A stretch of 64,000 bases of DNA from assembly GCA_001724275.1 (NCBI GenBank), contig MEDZ01000008.1, positions 1 through 64,000 on the forward strand. Direction: 5' to 3'. Origin of the DNA: Gemmatimonadetes bacterium SCN 70-22. GTDB lineage: Bacteria > Gemmatimonadota > Gemmatimonadetes > Gemmatimonadales > Gemmatimonadaceae. Both the position numbers and the translations under genes were made by a program. Positions 53,729 through 63,290 of this stretch are shown here, piece after piece (position 1 is the first letter of the stretch; each line of letters begins with the position of its first letter). Under the pieces are notes generated by a model. That model worked only from the letters and a program-made list of their open reading frames with translations, searched no databases and was not told where the DNA came from.

Positions 53729-56387
53729 GTCCGTCCTCTGCGAACCGAGCGATGCCCGCGACCTCGTCGGTCGGGATCACGCCGTTCCTGTCGAAGATGA
53801 TCTCGTAGCGGAGCCGCTCCGGGTTGAGCTGCTCCCAGCGCTTTACGGCGAGCGCCTTCCTCCCCTCGGGGCTCTTCGCATCACCGACCTCCATCTCGTG
53901 CTCCACCGTCGCCTGGAACTGGCTGCTCTTCACCTCGACGATGAGCACGCGACCTGACCCGGGCTTCGCCCCCTGGTCCGGCTTCTTCCGTATCACAAAG
54001 TCCGGCGTGTAGCGGCGCCATTTCCCCTTGTCGTCCTTGTACTCGACGTAGAAGTCTGTCTTGGCAGGGTCGGTCAGCGCTCCGGTGAAGAACACGTCCT
54101 CCACCTCATCGTGACCGACTTTCAGCTCGCGCAGGAGCTGCTCGAAGAAGTTGAGTTCCGTGTTCGAGTCGAAATCGTACGGGCTGTAGTGGAAGCCAAG
54201 ATCGCGCGGATTGCGGTCCTGCATGGCTTCCCAGGAGAGCAGCAGATGCTCGCGCTCCTTCGGGTAGACGATCTCCGCGGTGTAGACGTCGGCCCCGCTC
54301 GCGTCTCGCTCGAGTTGGAACCCCTCGGGACGCACGAGCGCAAGCGCGACGTCAACCTTCTCCTCCGTGACGGCGTACGCTCCCTGCCACGCCTCGATCT
54401 GGCGGCCCAATACCTCCAGGTGAGCATCGGGGATGTCGTCAGCCGCATAGAGGCGCCTGACCTCGTCATAGACGGTCCACGTGTCGAGCCGGTACCGTCC
54501 CGCCAATGCCACCGCGGCGCCGTAGGCGTCGAGTCCCTCCGGAGGCGTCTCGATGGTCACTGTCTCGCCCAGCTGATGCAGGACAGTGAAGCTGGACTCC
54601 TGGTCCGCGATCGTGAGCTCTGCCCGGAGCAGCTTCGCCCCGGCGGCCGATTTGGGCCGCTGCAGGACCAGCGGCCCACGGTCCATCTCCGGCGCGCGCT
54701 CGATCCGGCGCAGCGTCTGTGTCACAACGAGGGGCGGCAGATCGAGCTTCCGTAGGACGATGCGCGCCCGCCGCGTCTCGCGTGCCGTGTGGTCCAGGTC
54801 CTGGAGCGACTCCCCGAAGGTCTCCTGGAGCTGCCTGTCGAGGATCGCGCGGTTGTCGTTCGACAGGTAGATGCGCGCGGGCTTCCCGTTCCCCGGGACC
54901 TGGCGCAGGCAGCGGGTCGCCGCCTGCAGGACGAAATTGTTCGAGGTGCGGAGCTTCCGAGCGAGCGCGCAGGCGAACAGACTCGGGCAGTTCCACCCCT
55001 CGGTCCCCTTGTTGACCAGCAGGATCACCCGATGCGGGGCCGACGGGTCGTTGAGCCGGTTGAACGCATCGACCTCCGCGGCCGATGCGTCCGAAGTGTT
55101 CTCCAGTGCGAGCGCCACCGGGATTCCGGCCGCTACCATCGCCTCGTCCACCACGGGCCGAAGCTCCTGCAGGTCATCCTTCTGGGGGAAGTAGATCGCC
55201 AGCTTCGCGGGCGCGCCGTTGGGCAGGGTGGTGTCGCCGTACTCTCGGAAGAAGTCGGTGACGACCTCGCGCACGTACGCGCTGGCGTCTCCATCGAACT
55301 CATAGGAGAGGATGTTGCCGGCGACGTCCTTGAGGATGCCGTCGCGAATCCCCTCGGCAAGCCCGTACCAGATCACCACGTCGCGCAGCGGCTGACGTTC
55401 GAAGTACGGCGTTCCGGTTGTGTTGACCACGGCGTAGACGTTGGTCTGCGCGGCCAGGTAGTCGACCGTCTTGCGGACCTTCTTGAGCTCCGCGTCGAGC
55501 GATTGGCCATAGGTGTGGTGCGCCTCGTCGGAGAAGATGGCGAGGTGGGGGAGACTAGCAATCGCCTGCAGGCGCAGGTTCGCGACCTCGGCGCGCGCCT
55601 CATCCTCGCGCCCCGGGGCGAAAAGACTCCCGATGTCGCTCTTCCGGACCGTCTCCTTCTGAATCCGGATCTTCTCGGTGTTGGTGACGATGACGTTGAA
55701 GAGCGACTTCCGGATGACAGGAAGGTCTTTCTCCCCGTCGCGGGTGAAAGTCAGCTTGATCGTCGCCGCGAAGGGGCTGTACATCCGCGGCGGCAGGACG
55801 CGCTCGTACGGGATCTCGACCAGCTCGCGCAGCGACTCGATGATCGTTTTGCCGGGGGCGAACACCAGCGCGTTCTGGACGAACGGGCCGTCGGGGTACT
55901 CCATCGCCATGGCGAACTCCGTGGCGACGATGGTCCCGATGAGGATCGTTTTGCCGGCCCCCATGGCGAGCGCCAGGATGTAGCTGGGGTAGCCGAGCGT
56001 GAGCGTCTCGCGAACCGACTCGAGCTTGAAATCGCGGACGAACTGATCGTCGATCCGGATGCGATCCCAGAGCGCCGGCATGCCCTCGTCCTCAACCAGA
56101 TCCCGGATCTCACTCGCGGTCAGCCCGAGGGCTGCACGCAACTCGGAGCTCTTGGTGTAGAGCCGCTGGTACAGCTCGAACACGTGCGGCGTCTTCTCGA
56201 TCAGGCGGAGGTACCAGTAAGTCTCGAGGGCCCGGAGCTGCGGGGTCCGAAGGAACCTGAGCTGGCCGGTGCCGGGTTCGCGGGCCCAGTCAAAGAGCTC
56301 TCCGATGGCGGGGTAGTCAGCGCACGGGTAGCCGGCTTGGCGCCATGCGGCGACTGCGCTGGCCAGCTTCTCGTGAAGGTGCGGCAT
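53721..56387 (-). CDS. res: type III restriction enzyme (Res)
   Basis: An 888-residue SF2 helicase-nuclease. Helicase motif I is AMGAGKTILIGTIVA (K146) and motif II is FSDEAHHTYGQ (DEAH at 287-290), with AATRCLRQVPGNG in the later motif region. At the C-terminus is a PD-(D/E)xK nuclease: YTPDFVIRKK (D796) and LIVEVKSSQ (E818, K820). The protein translocates or slides along DNA and cuts unmethylated sites when bound to Mod. The arrangement of domains and the adjoining mod gene make the assignment secure. The start at 56387 is an ATG near the beginning of the alignable N-terminal region. Confidence 0.92.
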   Translation of the reverse strand: MPHLHEKLASAVAAWRQAGYPCADYPAIGELFDWAREPGTGQLRFLRTPQLRALETYWYLRLIEKTPHVFELYQRLYTKSSELRAALGLTASEIRDLVEDEGMPALWDRIRIDDQFVRDFKLESVRETLTLGYPSYILALAMGAGKTILIGTIVATEFAMAMEYPDGPFVQNALVFAPGKTIIESLRELVEIPYERVLPPRMYSPFAATIKLTFTRDGEKDLPVIRKSLFNVIVTNTEKIRIQKETVRKSDIGSLFAPGREDEARAEVANLRLQAIASLPHLAIFSDEAHHTYGQSLDAELKKVRKTVDYLAAQTNVYAVVNTTGTPYFERQPLRDVVIWYGLAEGIRDGILKDVAGNILSYEFDGDASAYVREVVTDFFREYGDTTLPNGAPAKLAIYFPQKDDLQELRPVVDEAMVAAGIPVALALENTSDASAAEVDAFNRLNDPSAPHRVILLVNKGTEGWNCPSLFACALARKLRTSNNFVLQAATRCLRQVPGNGKPARIYLSNDNRAILDRQLQETFGESLQDLDHTARETRRARIVLRKLDLPPLVVTQTLRRIERAPEMDRGPLVLQRPKSAAGAKLLRAELTIADQESSFTVLHQLGETVTIETPPEGLDAYGAAVALAGRYRLDTWTVYDEVRRLYAADDIPDAHLEVLGRQIEAWQGAYAVTEEKVDVALALVRPEGFQLERDASGADVYTAEIVYPKEREHLLLSWEAMQDRNPRDLGFHYSPYDFDSNTELNFFEQLLRELKVGHDEVEDVFFTGALTDPAKTDFYVEYKDDKGKWRRYTPDFVIRKKPDQGAKPGSGRVLIVEVKSSQFQATVEHEMEVGDAKSPEGRKALAVKRWEQLNPERLRYEIIFDRNGVIPTDEVAGIARFAEDGRE

Positions 56388-56699
56388 GCAGGGGGGACTG
56401 GAGAGAGGTCAGCCTGACCGGACTGGGTACGCGGAGGATAGTCTACTACGGGGCGAGGAAACGCCAGACCAAATCTGCAACCGGTGGCCACTCAACGAGA
56501 TGCAATGCGCCGCCCGGCCTTCCCAAAGCAAGCCACTAGGTGATATGGTCGGCACCGGAGGCACGTTTGCGGGACGCACGGCCACCCGGCCCCCGTCCGA
56601 GCCTCCCCCACGCGCGAGCCTCGCCGGCAAGCGCCCCGTCGCGATCGTCGACGTCAGGGTGCCTCCCCATCGCCAGACACACTGCCCATTCTTTTCACC
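56388..56699. other. divergent intergenic region of res and STAND gene
   Basis: About 310 bases, less GC-rich than the flanking genes in places (for example around 56440 and 56470). It should hold promoters for both defence operons. I saw no hairpin or operator worth reporting. Confidence 0.4.
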
Positions 56700-59600
56700 A
56701 TGAGTCTGCGTCGGGGCAACCTCCAGCCGGCACACCGTGGGTACTGGTACCAGGACATCGCGACCGCGTACATGCTCGTCCGCGCGATGGTCGAGCGCTA
56801 CGATGCGGTGATCGTCGACCGGAAGGTCGTGGACGACGATCGCCTCGACGACCTGGAGGTGCGCGCCGCGGGCCGGCGCGTCCGACGACAGTTCAAGTCG
56901 AGCCAGGACGCGGCGCGGCCGCTGAGCGCGCAGGACTTCACGGCGACCGCCTCAAGCCTCCGCATCGACCGGCTGGTGCGCACGCACACTCGGGCCGGCG
57001 ATTCGCCGGCCGACGAGTACCGGCTGTGCGCCACGTGGGCGCCGCCCGACGCGGGCGATCCGCTCGCGGCGCTGCTCGAACCGATTACGGCCCCGCCTAC
57101 GCTAGTCGGCTGGCCCATCCGCTGCTTCCGGCTCAAGGCCGAGCTGATCTGGCCAACAGGAGCGAGCCCGATCTGGGCGCCGCTCACCCCGCCCACAGCC
57201 TCGGGTACCGCAGCGAGCGCCGATGCGGGCACCGCCGGTGGCGCGGCGCCGGTCGCGCCGATCACCCGCGCCGAACTGCTCGACTTCTGCCAGCGATTCA
57301 TCATCGAACTGGCCCTCCCCGTCGCGTCGACGGAACTAACCGCGCCGGGCCCGTTCGAGCGCGCACTCGTCGAAGAGCTCGCCGAACGGGTAGGCATCGG
57401 TCGCTACCCAAACCACGGCCGCGCGCCCTCGGACGTTGCGGCGCTCGCCATCGCGCTCGCCACGATTGCTCGCACGCAGGAAGGGTCGCTTACGCCGAGC
57501 GACGTCGAGCGGGAGCTGGAGATCCGTGTGGACTTCGGCCGCGTGGCGCAGGCGTTCCCCCTCGACGCCGCGCTGTTCCACGACCGGCCGACGTTCCGGC
57601 AGGCCCTACGAACCACGGCGCTCGCCGGCGGCCACCAGCTCGTCATCGCACCCCCGGGCGCCGGGAAGTCGTGGGAACTGACCCGGCTCGCCGAGGAGCT
57701 GACTGCGGCCGGCGCCATCGTCGCACGGCACTACTGCTACCTCGAGCCCGGAGACGCGCTCGTCGAGCGGCGGGTGACCACAGACGTGTTCTTCGGCAAC
57801 CTGCTCGGGGAGTTGCTCGACGCCGACCCGTCGCTCCATGGCGCCGGCGGCGCCCGATATGCCGCGGGCCTCGGCGAGCTCGAGGCGACTCTGGCGCGCG
57901 CGGCGGCGACCGGGCGCCCGGTGGTGCTGATCGTCGACGGTATCGATCACATCGCGCGCGTGCGAAGCGACACCCGTCGTCTCGGGGACGCCGAGACCGA
58001 CATCGTCGAGCGCCTGGCGACGGCGCAAGTGCCGCCGGGCGTGGCGCTCGTGATCGGCTCGCAGCCCGGGCGTCACCTCGAGCCGCTCCGCGAGCGGTGG
58101 GGCACTGCGCTGCTCGAGCGGACGGTGCCGCCGTGGCTGCCGGCCGACTTGGCGGCGCTGGCAGACCGCCAAGGACTGACGCGCGCCCTCTCCGCGGTCG
58201 GCGTCACGTCGGCCGGCGACATGGCGCGTGTCCGCAGCGCCCTCGCCGAGCGGGCCGACGGGCTCCCCCTGTACGCGCACTACCTCGCACGCGGGCTGGT
58301 GGCGGGCCTGCAGGACGGCACCATCGCGTCCCCGGACGAGTGGCTCGACGCAGCGCCCGCGACCGGCGGCGACGTGGCCGTCTACTACGCGCACCTTTAC
58401 CGCAGCGCGAGCGCGCAGGCGCAGGTCATCGCCGATCTGCTCGGCGTCATCGATTTCTCCGTCACCGAATCCGAGCTCCGCGAGATGGTGCCGGCCTTCG
58501 TCGGGGCTTGGCTACCGCCGGCGCTCGCACAGCTCGCGTCGATCCTGACGGTGGCGACCGGCCAGGGCGGCTTCCGCATCTTCCATGAGAGCTTCCGCCG
58601 TTTCATGACGCAGGAGCTCGCGCGGCAGGGCCGGTCCCCAGCCGACGCGCTCCGCCCGGTGATCGACTGGCTCACCGCGCGTGGGTTCTATGCCGACGCG
58701 AAAGCGTACCGCTTCCTCCTGCCGGCGCTCCGCCGCGCCGACCGGGGCGCCGAGATCCTGGTGCGCGTCGACGCGGCATTCGTCTCCGACAGCGTCGCCC
58801 AGGCGCATGCGGCCGACGCCGTCCAGCGGAACCTCGCCCTCGCCGCCGACGTGGCGGCCGAGCGCCGCGACTGGCCGGCGCTCGTGCGCTGCGTCGAGCT
58901 GCACCGCGCCGCGTACACCTGCTTCGACGAGTCCCAGAACGACTGGCGCGACTACTGGGCCACCTACCTGACGCTCTTCGGCCCCACCGCCCTGGCCGAG
59001 CGCCTCCTGTTCGACGGCCGACCCACGCAGTCCGCGTCCGACGGGCTCTACGCCTGCGCGCTCGTCGACGACGCGGGCGGGATCGCACCGTGGCAGGAAT
59101 ACCTCGCGCTGTACGACGCGGGCGCGCGCGGGAACGCAAACCCGTCTGGCTTGTCGGACTCCGAGGGGAGCCTCACCTCGACGGAGGCCATTGACCTCGC
59201 CGCGGTGCACGGGCGCATCCGGCTCGGCGAGTGGCGTGGGGTCGCCCGGCGGCTGCTCACCTACCTCGCGGAGGTCGGCGACCGCTTCAAGCCGCTCTTC
59301 GTCCGGCAACTGGCGGCCCGCATGGCGCGGATGCTGGGCCCGGAGCTGGTCGAGCGGATGGCACAACGCGCAGATCCGACTCGCCCCGGCGGCCCGCGCC
59401 TGAGCCGGCGGGCCGCGGCTGTGCTCCGCCTTGGCCTCGCGGACGAACTCGCGCGCGCCGGCGACGACGCGGCAGCGCGCGCGGCGGCCGGCCGCGCGTT
59501 CCCAGACGCGGACACCCCAGCGCTGGCGGCGGCGTGTGTGGCGTACAGCGCCGGCGAGCCGGACCCCGGCCAGCCCCCCGTGTGGTCACCCCACCCTGGC

Positions 59601-62600
59601 GCGGCGGTCGATCCGGCTGCGCTCCCGATCGCCGTCGGCCCCGACGTCCACCTGCACGACGCGGCCGGCGTCCGCGCTTGGGTCGCCGCCGTCCGTCTCG
59701 CCGCCGCCGACCCTGCGGGCGGGCCGGCGACCCTCGAGGCAGAGTGGCGGCGCGTCACAGGGGTCGGCTGGTATCGCTGCTGGCTCCGCTTCGTCTTGGG
59801 TCTCTCGCGGGCGGAGGCCGCGCGTTACGCCGGGCAGGCCGCCGACGTCAGCGGCGCCTTCGCAGAGCTCACACGTGACGTCCACCCCTTCCGCGGGCAG
59901 CCTCGGGCGTGCGACCTCTGGGCCATCCGCTTGGTCATCCAGGAGAGCATCGCGCGGGGGCTTCGGCTCCTGTGCACGGACGCCGAGTGGCGAGACGCTC
60001 TGACAGCGCTGGCCCTCGCCGCCGGTGAGACGTCCACGCGCATGGACCGGGAGGATGGTGGGCCGCTCTCCACGGGCACCGTGCTCGAGGTGCTGCTTCC
60101 GCACGCGGCAGATCCCGTCGGGGGTGCCCACGTGCGGGCGACAATCGAGCGCCTGGTGGCAGCCCTCGAGGCGAACGGCACCTACTACCCGACCCATGCG
60201 GAGTACGCGATGCGCTTGGCGCGCGCGCGGCACGCGGCGGGCGATGTGGCCGGCGCGCGCGAGGCGTGGGCGCGCGGCGCGGTGTACCTCGGCGCGTACG
60301 GATGGCGGAAGGACGTGACCATCTACGACATCATCGAAGGCGCATCCGCCCTTCTCGCGCACTCGCCCGAGCGCGCGCTCCGCGCCCTCGCGGACACGCA
60401 GCCGCTCGTACACGCCGTCGTCGCGCACACTGACGGCCGCTCGACCAACCACGCGCCCAATACGTGGCTCCGCGGCGTGCTGGCGGCGCGGATACCGGCG
60501 GGCCTCGCGGTCCTCGCCCGCACACTCGTGGAGGAGGACGACCCGAGCGGCTGGGTCAACGCACTGGCGGTGCAACACGCCGCCGCGGCCGCCAGAGGGG
60601 CGGGAGACCCCGGGCTCGTGGACGCCGTGCTCGCGACGCTGCGTTTCGAGGCGGACGACCACGACGCGCTCGAGCGCATCGACGCCCGCTTGGCACCGGT
60701 CCTCGGCCTGCTCCATACGGATCGTCCGCGAGCGGTTCGGGCGCTCCGGCGAGTGGCCGCCGAGGTGACGGGGGACGGGCGGCGCGACGCCACCACTGCG
60801 GCGGCCCGCGTCGTTGCCGTCGCGGAAGAACACGGGCTCTCCGTCCCGCGCATCGCGCGCGACAGCGCGGCCGCCGGCATGTCCGCTGCGTCGGGGCCCC
60901 CTAGCGGACTCTCCTCGCCCACGGGGCACGGGTCGAGGCGCTTTCGACCGGACGAGGTAGACCGCGCGCTGGGCCTCCGCGAGCCGCCGTTCGTCCCGAA
61001 CCCCACCCTGGTCGACCTGCTCGCGGGACTCCGACGGGCGGCGGCCTCACGTCGCTGGGACGAGCCCGGGGGTGCGGAGCACGTGGCGCTCTCCCTCGGC
61101 TATCGACTCGGGCAGCTCGTCGACGACGGACGGGAGGACGACGTCGGGCGGCTACTCCGCTTCTTCGCCCGGGACGCAGGGGCTTGGGGGTCGAGCCAGG
61201 TGCATCCGCTCGGGACGCTGGCGGATGCCTTGGATGCAGGCGGCTATCCGGGGCCGGCGGCGATCGCATACGCCCTCGCCTTCACGGCTACGCGCGGTGG
61301 CAACGGGTGGCACCGCCTCGGCGATACGACCCACGGCTATCTGATCGACCGCGCCATCACGCTCGACCCGGATCTGGCGCGTCAGGTCATCGCGGACGAG
61401 GTGGCGTACGCCCTCCGCGAGAGCACGTACAGCAGCGGGATCACGCGGCACCTCGTGGAGCGCCTCGCTGCGTGGGGTGAACCCGAGACGGCGGAGGCGG
61501 CGTGGCGCGAGGCGTTAGCGGTCATTCGGCACCGGCTCCCGCTCGTCCCGGCGCAGGGGTGGTTCGCGCCGCTACGAGACGAGCGGGAGCCCGATTGGCC
61601 GGATGACGGCTGGTCCGTCGACGAGGCGCTGATGGCGGTGCTGCTCGCCCGCCTCGGGGACCCGCGGCTCGCGCAGAAGGTGCAGGCGCTCACCGGCGTC
61701 GTCGATGCGATCGCGCGCCGCCCCGACGCGGTCGCCGCGCCGATGCGCTGGTGGCTCGGACGGAACACGCCGGTAACCGCCGTGCTGCTCGCGTTGGAGG
61801 CGCTCGTCCGCGCTGAGCCGGCGCCGTTTCCGATCACCACCGCCCTCGACGAGGTCTTGCGCGGCTACGCCGCCTGCGACCTGTGGGGCGCGCGACGTCT
61901 CGCGGCCGCGCTGCTCGAGCGGGCGGGTCGGCCTGCGGCAGCCGAGCCGAGTTCCGGCGGCGCCGCAACCGGGACGACGGGGCTGCCGGCGATCGACGCG
62001 GCACGGCACCGAGCTCTCAGGACACTCGATACCGGGCGGGTGTTGGACGACCTGGAGTCGCTCTGGCCAGCGCTGCCAGACCGCGTCGTGCGACGCCTGC
62101 ATGCCTTGCTGACCGAGGGCGACCACCGCGAGCGGGCGCATGCGCGCTACCGGCTCGCCGAGGGGCGCGACGGCGATGCGCACCCGCGCACGCCCATCGT
62201 GCCGTGGGAGGTGGAACTCTTTCAGGTGGCGCTCCACGAGGCGTCGTGCGGCCTGTCCGCACACCTGTGGAGCACCGGGCAGTGGGCACTCGGGCTTGAG
62301 GACGCCGTGGTGCGGCGTGCACTGCCCGACGTGCGTCTGCACCTAGGCTTGGCCGCGAGCCGGGCGCCGCGACCGCCTTGGCCCGCCGCCGAGACCGTAA
62401 CCGAGGGCGTCTCGCTTCCTCTGGTGCTGGGCGACGATGACCCGTATTACGCCGGCTGGACGCGCTTGGCGTACTTGGAGAGGCGATACCTGCCGGACCC
62501 CAATGCCCCGTACGGGCGGCCGACCGAGGAGATCACAGTGCTCGCGGGGGTCGTAGCGGTCCCGCTCGGCCGGGCGGTGCCGCCCGGCGCCGTGCCATTC

Positions 62601-63023
62601 GTGGACGGCGATGCCCAGGACTGGTGGTCCCCAGACGGAGAGTTCGGAGGGGGACGGGCGTCGGTCGCACTGGCCCGGGCAGAGGGGCCCCTGGTGGGGC
62701 TGGACCGTGTCACCGATTGGCTGGGCGACACGGACGTGCTGGTGCCGCCTGCAGCCTTGGTCGACTTGCTGCACGTGGCGGCACCTGAATTCGGCGGACC
62801 GCTCGTCTGGCGCGATGATCAAGAGAGCCCGGCGGTCGCGCTTCGAACCTGGTGGGTGCGCAACGGTGAGGCACTCTTCGCCGAGCCGGCCGCATGCGTG
62901 GGCGCCGACCTCGTGATCCGGCCCGACCTGTTTGAACGTTTGTGCGTCAGCTTCGGAGTGCCGCTGCGCGAGCTACGCGCAGTTCTCCGGCGTCCGGTCC
63001 CGGGACGGCGCGCGCGGCCATGA
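56700..63023 (+). CDS. giant STAND NTPase with N-terminal nuclease-like domain (Avs-type candidate)
   Basis: A 2107-residue protein. Residues 1-90 look like a DUF4297/Cap4-type PD-(D/E)xK nuclease: HRGYWYQDIATAYMLV, the acidic cluster DDDRLDDLEV (residues 45-54) and RRQFKSSQD (Q64, K66). A STAND NTPase domain follows: Walker A QLVIAPPGAGKSWELTR (K323), Walker B PVVLIVDGIDHIARV (D413) and LVIGSQPGRHLEPL as the sensor strand. The remaining 1500 residues are Ala-rich helical repeats of TPR/HEAT type, as expected of a sensor. This layout is that of Avs antiphage proteins, which bind conserved phage proteins and then degrade DNA. The family match is by motif wording only; the target is unknown. 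It is divergent from the type III res gene. Confidence 0.75.
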   Translation: MSLRRGNLQPAHRGYWYQDIATAYMLVRAMVERYDAVIVDRKVVDDDRLDDLEVRAAGRRVRRQFKSSQDAARPLSAQDFTATASSLRIDRLVRTHTRAGDSPADEYRLCATWAPPDAGDPLAALLEPITAPPTLVGWPIRCFRLKAELIWPTGASPIWAPLTPPTASGTAASADAGTAGGAAPVAPITRAELLDFCQRFIIELALPVASTELTAPGPFERALVEELAERVGIGRYPNHGRAPSDVAALAIALATIARTQEGSLTPSDVERELEIRVDFGRVAQAFPLDAALFHDRPTFRQALRTTALAGGHQLVIAPPGAGKSWELTRLAEELTAAGAIVARHYCYLEPGDALVERRVTTDVFFGNLLGELLDADPSLHGAGGARYAAGLGELEATLARAAATGRPVVLIVDGIDHIARVRSDTRRLGDAETDIVERLATAQVPPGVALVIGSQPGRHLEPLRERWGTALLERTVPPWLPADLAALADRQGLTRALSAVGVTSAGDMARVRSALAERADGLPLYAHYLARGLVAGLQDGTIASPDEWLDAAPATGGDVAVYYAHLYRSASAQAQVIADLLGVIDFSVTESELREMVPAFVGAWLPPALAQLASILTVATGQGGFRIFHESFRRFMTQELARQGRSPADALRPVIDWLTARGFYADAKAYRFLLPALRRADRGAEILVRVDAAFVSDSVAQAHAADAVQRNLALAADVAAERRDWPALVRCVELHRAAYTCFDESQNDWRDYWATYLTLFGPTALAERLLFDGRPTQSASDGLYACALVDDAGGIAPWQEYLALYDAGARGNANPSGLSDSEGSLTSTEAIDLAAVHGRIRLGEWRGVARRLLTYLAEVGDRFKPLFVRQLAARMARMLGPELVERMAQRADPTRPGGPRLSRRAAAVLRLGLADELARAGDDAAARAAAGRAFPDADTPALAAACVAYSAGEPDPGQPPVWSPHPGAAVDPAALPIAVGPDVHLHDAAGVRAWVAAVRLAAADPAGGPATLEAEWRRVTGVGWYRCWLRFVLGLSRAEAARYAGQAADVSGAFAELTRDVHPFRGQPRACDLWAIRLVIQESIARGLRLLCTDAEWRDALTALALAAGETSTRMDREDGGPLSTGTVLEVLLPHAADPVGGAHVRATIERLVAALEANGTYYPTHAEYAMRLARARHAAGDVAGAREAWARGAVYLGAYGWRKDVTIYDIIEGASALLAHSPERALRALADTQPLVHAVVAHTDGRSTNHAPNTWLRGVLAARIPAGLAVLARTLVEEDDPSGWVNALAVQHAAAAARGAGDPGLVDAVLATLRFEADDHDALERIDARLAPVLGLLHTDRPRAVRALRRVAAEVTGDGRRDATTAAARVVAVAEEHGLSVPRIARDSAAAGMSAASGPPSGLSSPTGHGSRRFRPDEVDRALGLREPPFVPNPTLVDLLAGLRRAAASRRWDEPGGAEHVALSLGYRLGQLVDDGREDDVGRLLRFFARDAGAWGSSQVHPLGTLADALDAGGYPGPAAIAYALAFTATRGGNGWHRLGDTTHGYLIDRAITLDPDLARQVIADEVAYALRESTYSSGITRHLVERLAAWGEPETAEAAWREALAVIRHRLPLVPAQGWFAPLRDEREPDWPDDGWSVDEALMAVLLARLGDPRLAQKVQALTGVVDAIARRPDAVAAPMRWWLGRNTPVTAVLLALEALVRAEPAPFPITTALDEVLRGYAACDLWGARRLAAALLERAGRPAAAEPSSGGAATGTTGLPAIDAARHRALRTLDTGRVLDDLESLWPALPDRVVRRLHALLTEGDHRERAHARYRLAEGRDGDAHPRTPIVPWEVELFQVALHEASCGLSAHLWSTGQWALGLEDAVVRRALPDVRLHLGLAASRAPRPPWPAAETVTEGVSLPLVLGDDDPYYAGWTRLAYLERRYLPDPNAPYGRPTEEITVLAGVVAVPLGRAVPPGAVPFVDGDAQDWWSPDGEFGGGRASVALARAEGPLVGLDRVTDWLGDTDVLVPPAALVDLLHVAAPEFGGPLVWRDDQESPAVALRTWWVRNGEALFAEPAACVGADLVIRPDLFERLCVSFGVPLRELRAVLRRPVPGRRARP

Positions 63024-63240
63024 CATGCGCCGGTCCTACGGCCATCTGGTGCCCGTCGACGGCGAATCGGCTCGTGTAGCGAAGCTGCCGGCCGCGCTCC
63101 GCCCATGGGAATGTTCCCGGACCGAGGGGCCTGTGCGCGTGAAACGAAGCGACGACAACTCACGGCAAATGAAGGCGCCTCCACTACTTGCGCCTGTGCT
63201 TGGCGAGTGTCCGCGCTCCCGTCCCGAGGCGGATTCGGAA
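63024..63240. other. right end of the element, no gene recognised
   Basis: About 215 bases between the STAND gene stop and attR. In the excised circle the minus strand at 63261-63184 would encode the last residues of the integrase, ending at a TAG at 63184-63186. Confidence 0.55.
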
Positions 63241-63290
63241 ATGGTTATACCGGCACACCTCCCAGGAGGTGTGCCCGTGGAACGTGCGGT
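63241..63290. other. attR of the serine-integrase element
   Basis: Right junction. The element arm ATGGTTATAC and the following bases (63241-63261) lead into the 17-bp core (63262-63278), with the putative CA crossover at 63263-63264. Host queG sequence coding for WNVRFSREL continues on the right. The left arm is the inverted copy of the arm at attL. Confidence 0.85.

Larger units (their letters stand above)
39911..63263. mobile_element. 23.35-kb integrative element inserted in queG
   Basis: The boundaries are given by the 17-bp direct repeat at 39909-39925 and 63262-63278, by the split of queG into a complete left copy and a displaced 3' fragment, and by the large serine integrase at the left end. 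Contents from left: queG 3' end, integrase, small coupled protein, ClpX-like ATPase, hypothetical protein, HNH nuclease, two small proteins, winged-helix protein, HUH Rep, small serine recombinase, zinc protein, type III mod and res, STAND nuclease. The CGTTAGGC octamer, common in the flanking chromosome, is found only in the element's queG tail. No conjugation genes are visible; replication by Rep and transfer by a helper are possible. Confidence 0.88.

Noticed and set aside
56388-56699. Sigma-70-like promoter for res (GACCAA and AGTCTA on the plus strand)
   Set aside because: Spacing of about 21 bases between boxes is too long and the -10 match is poor.
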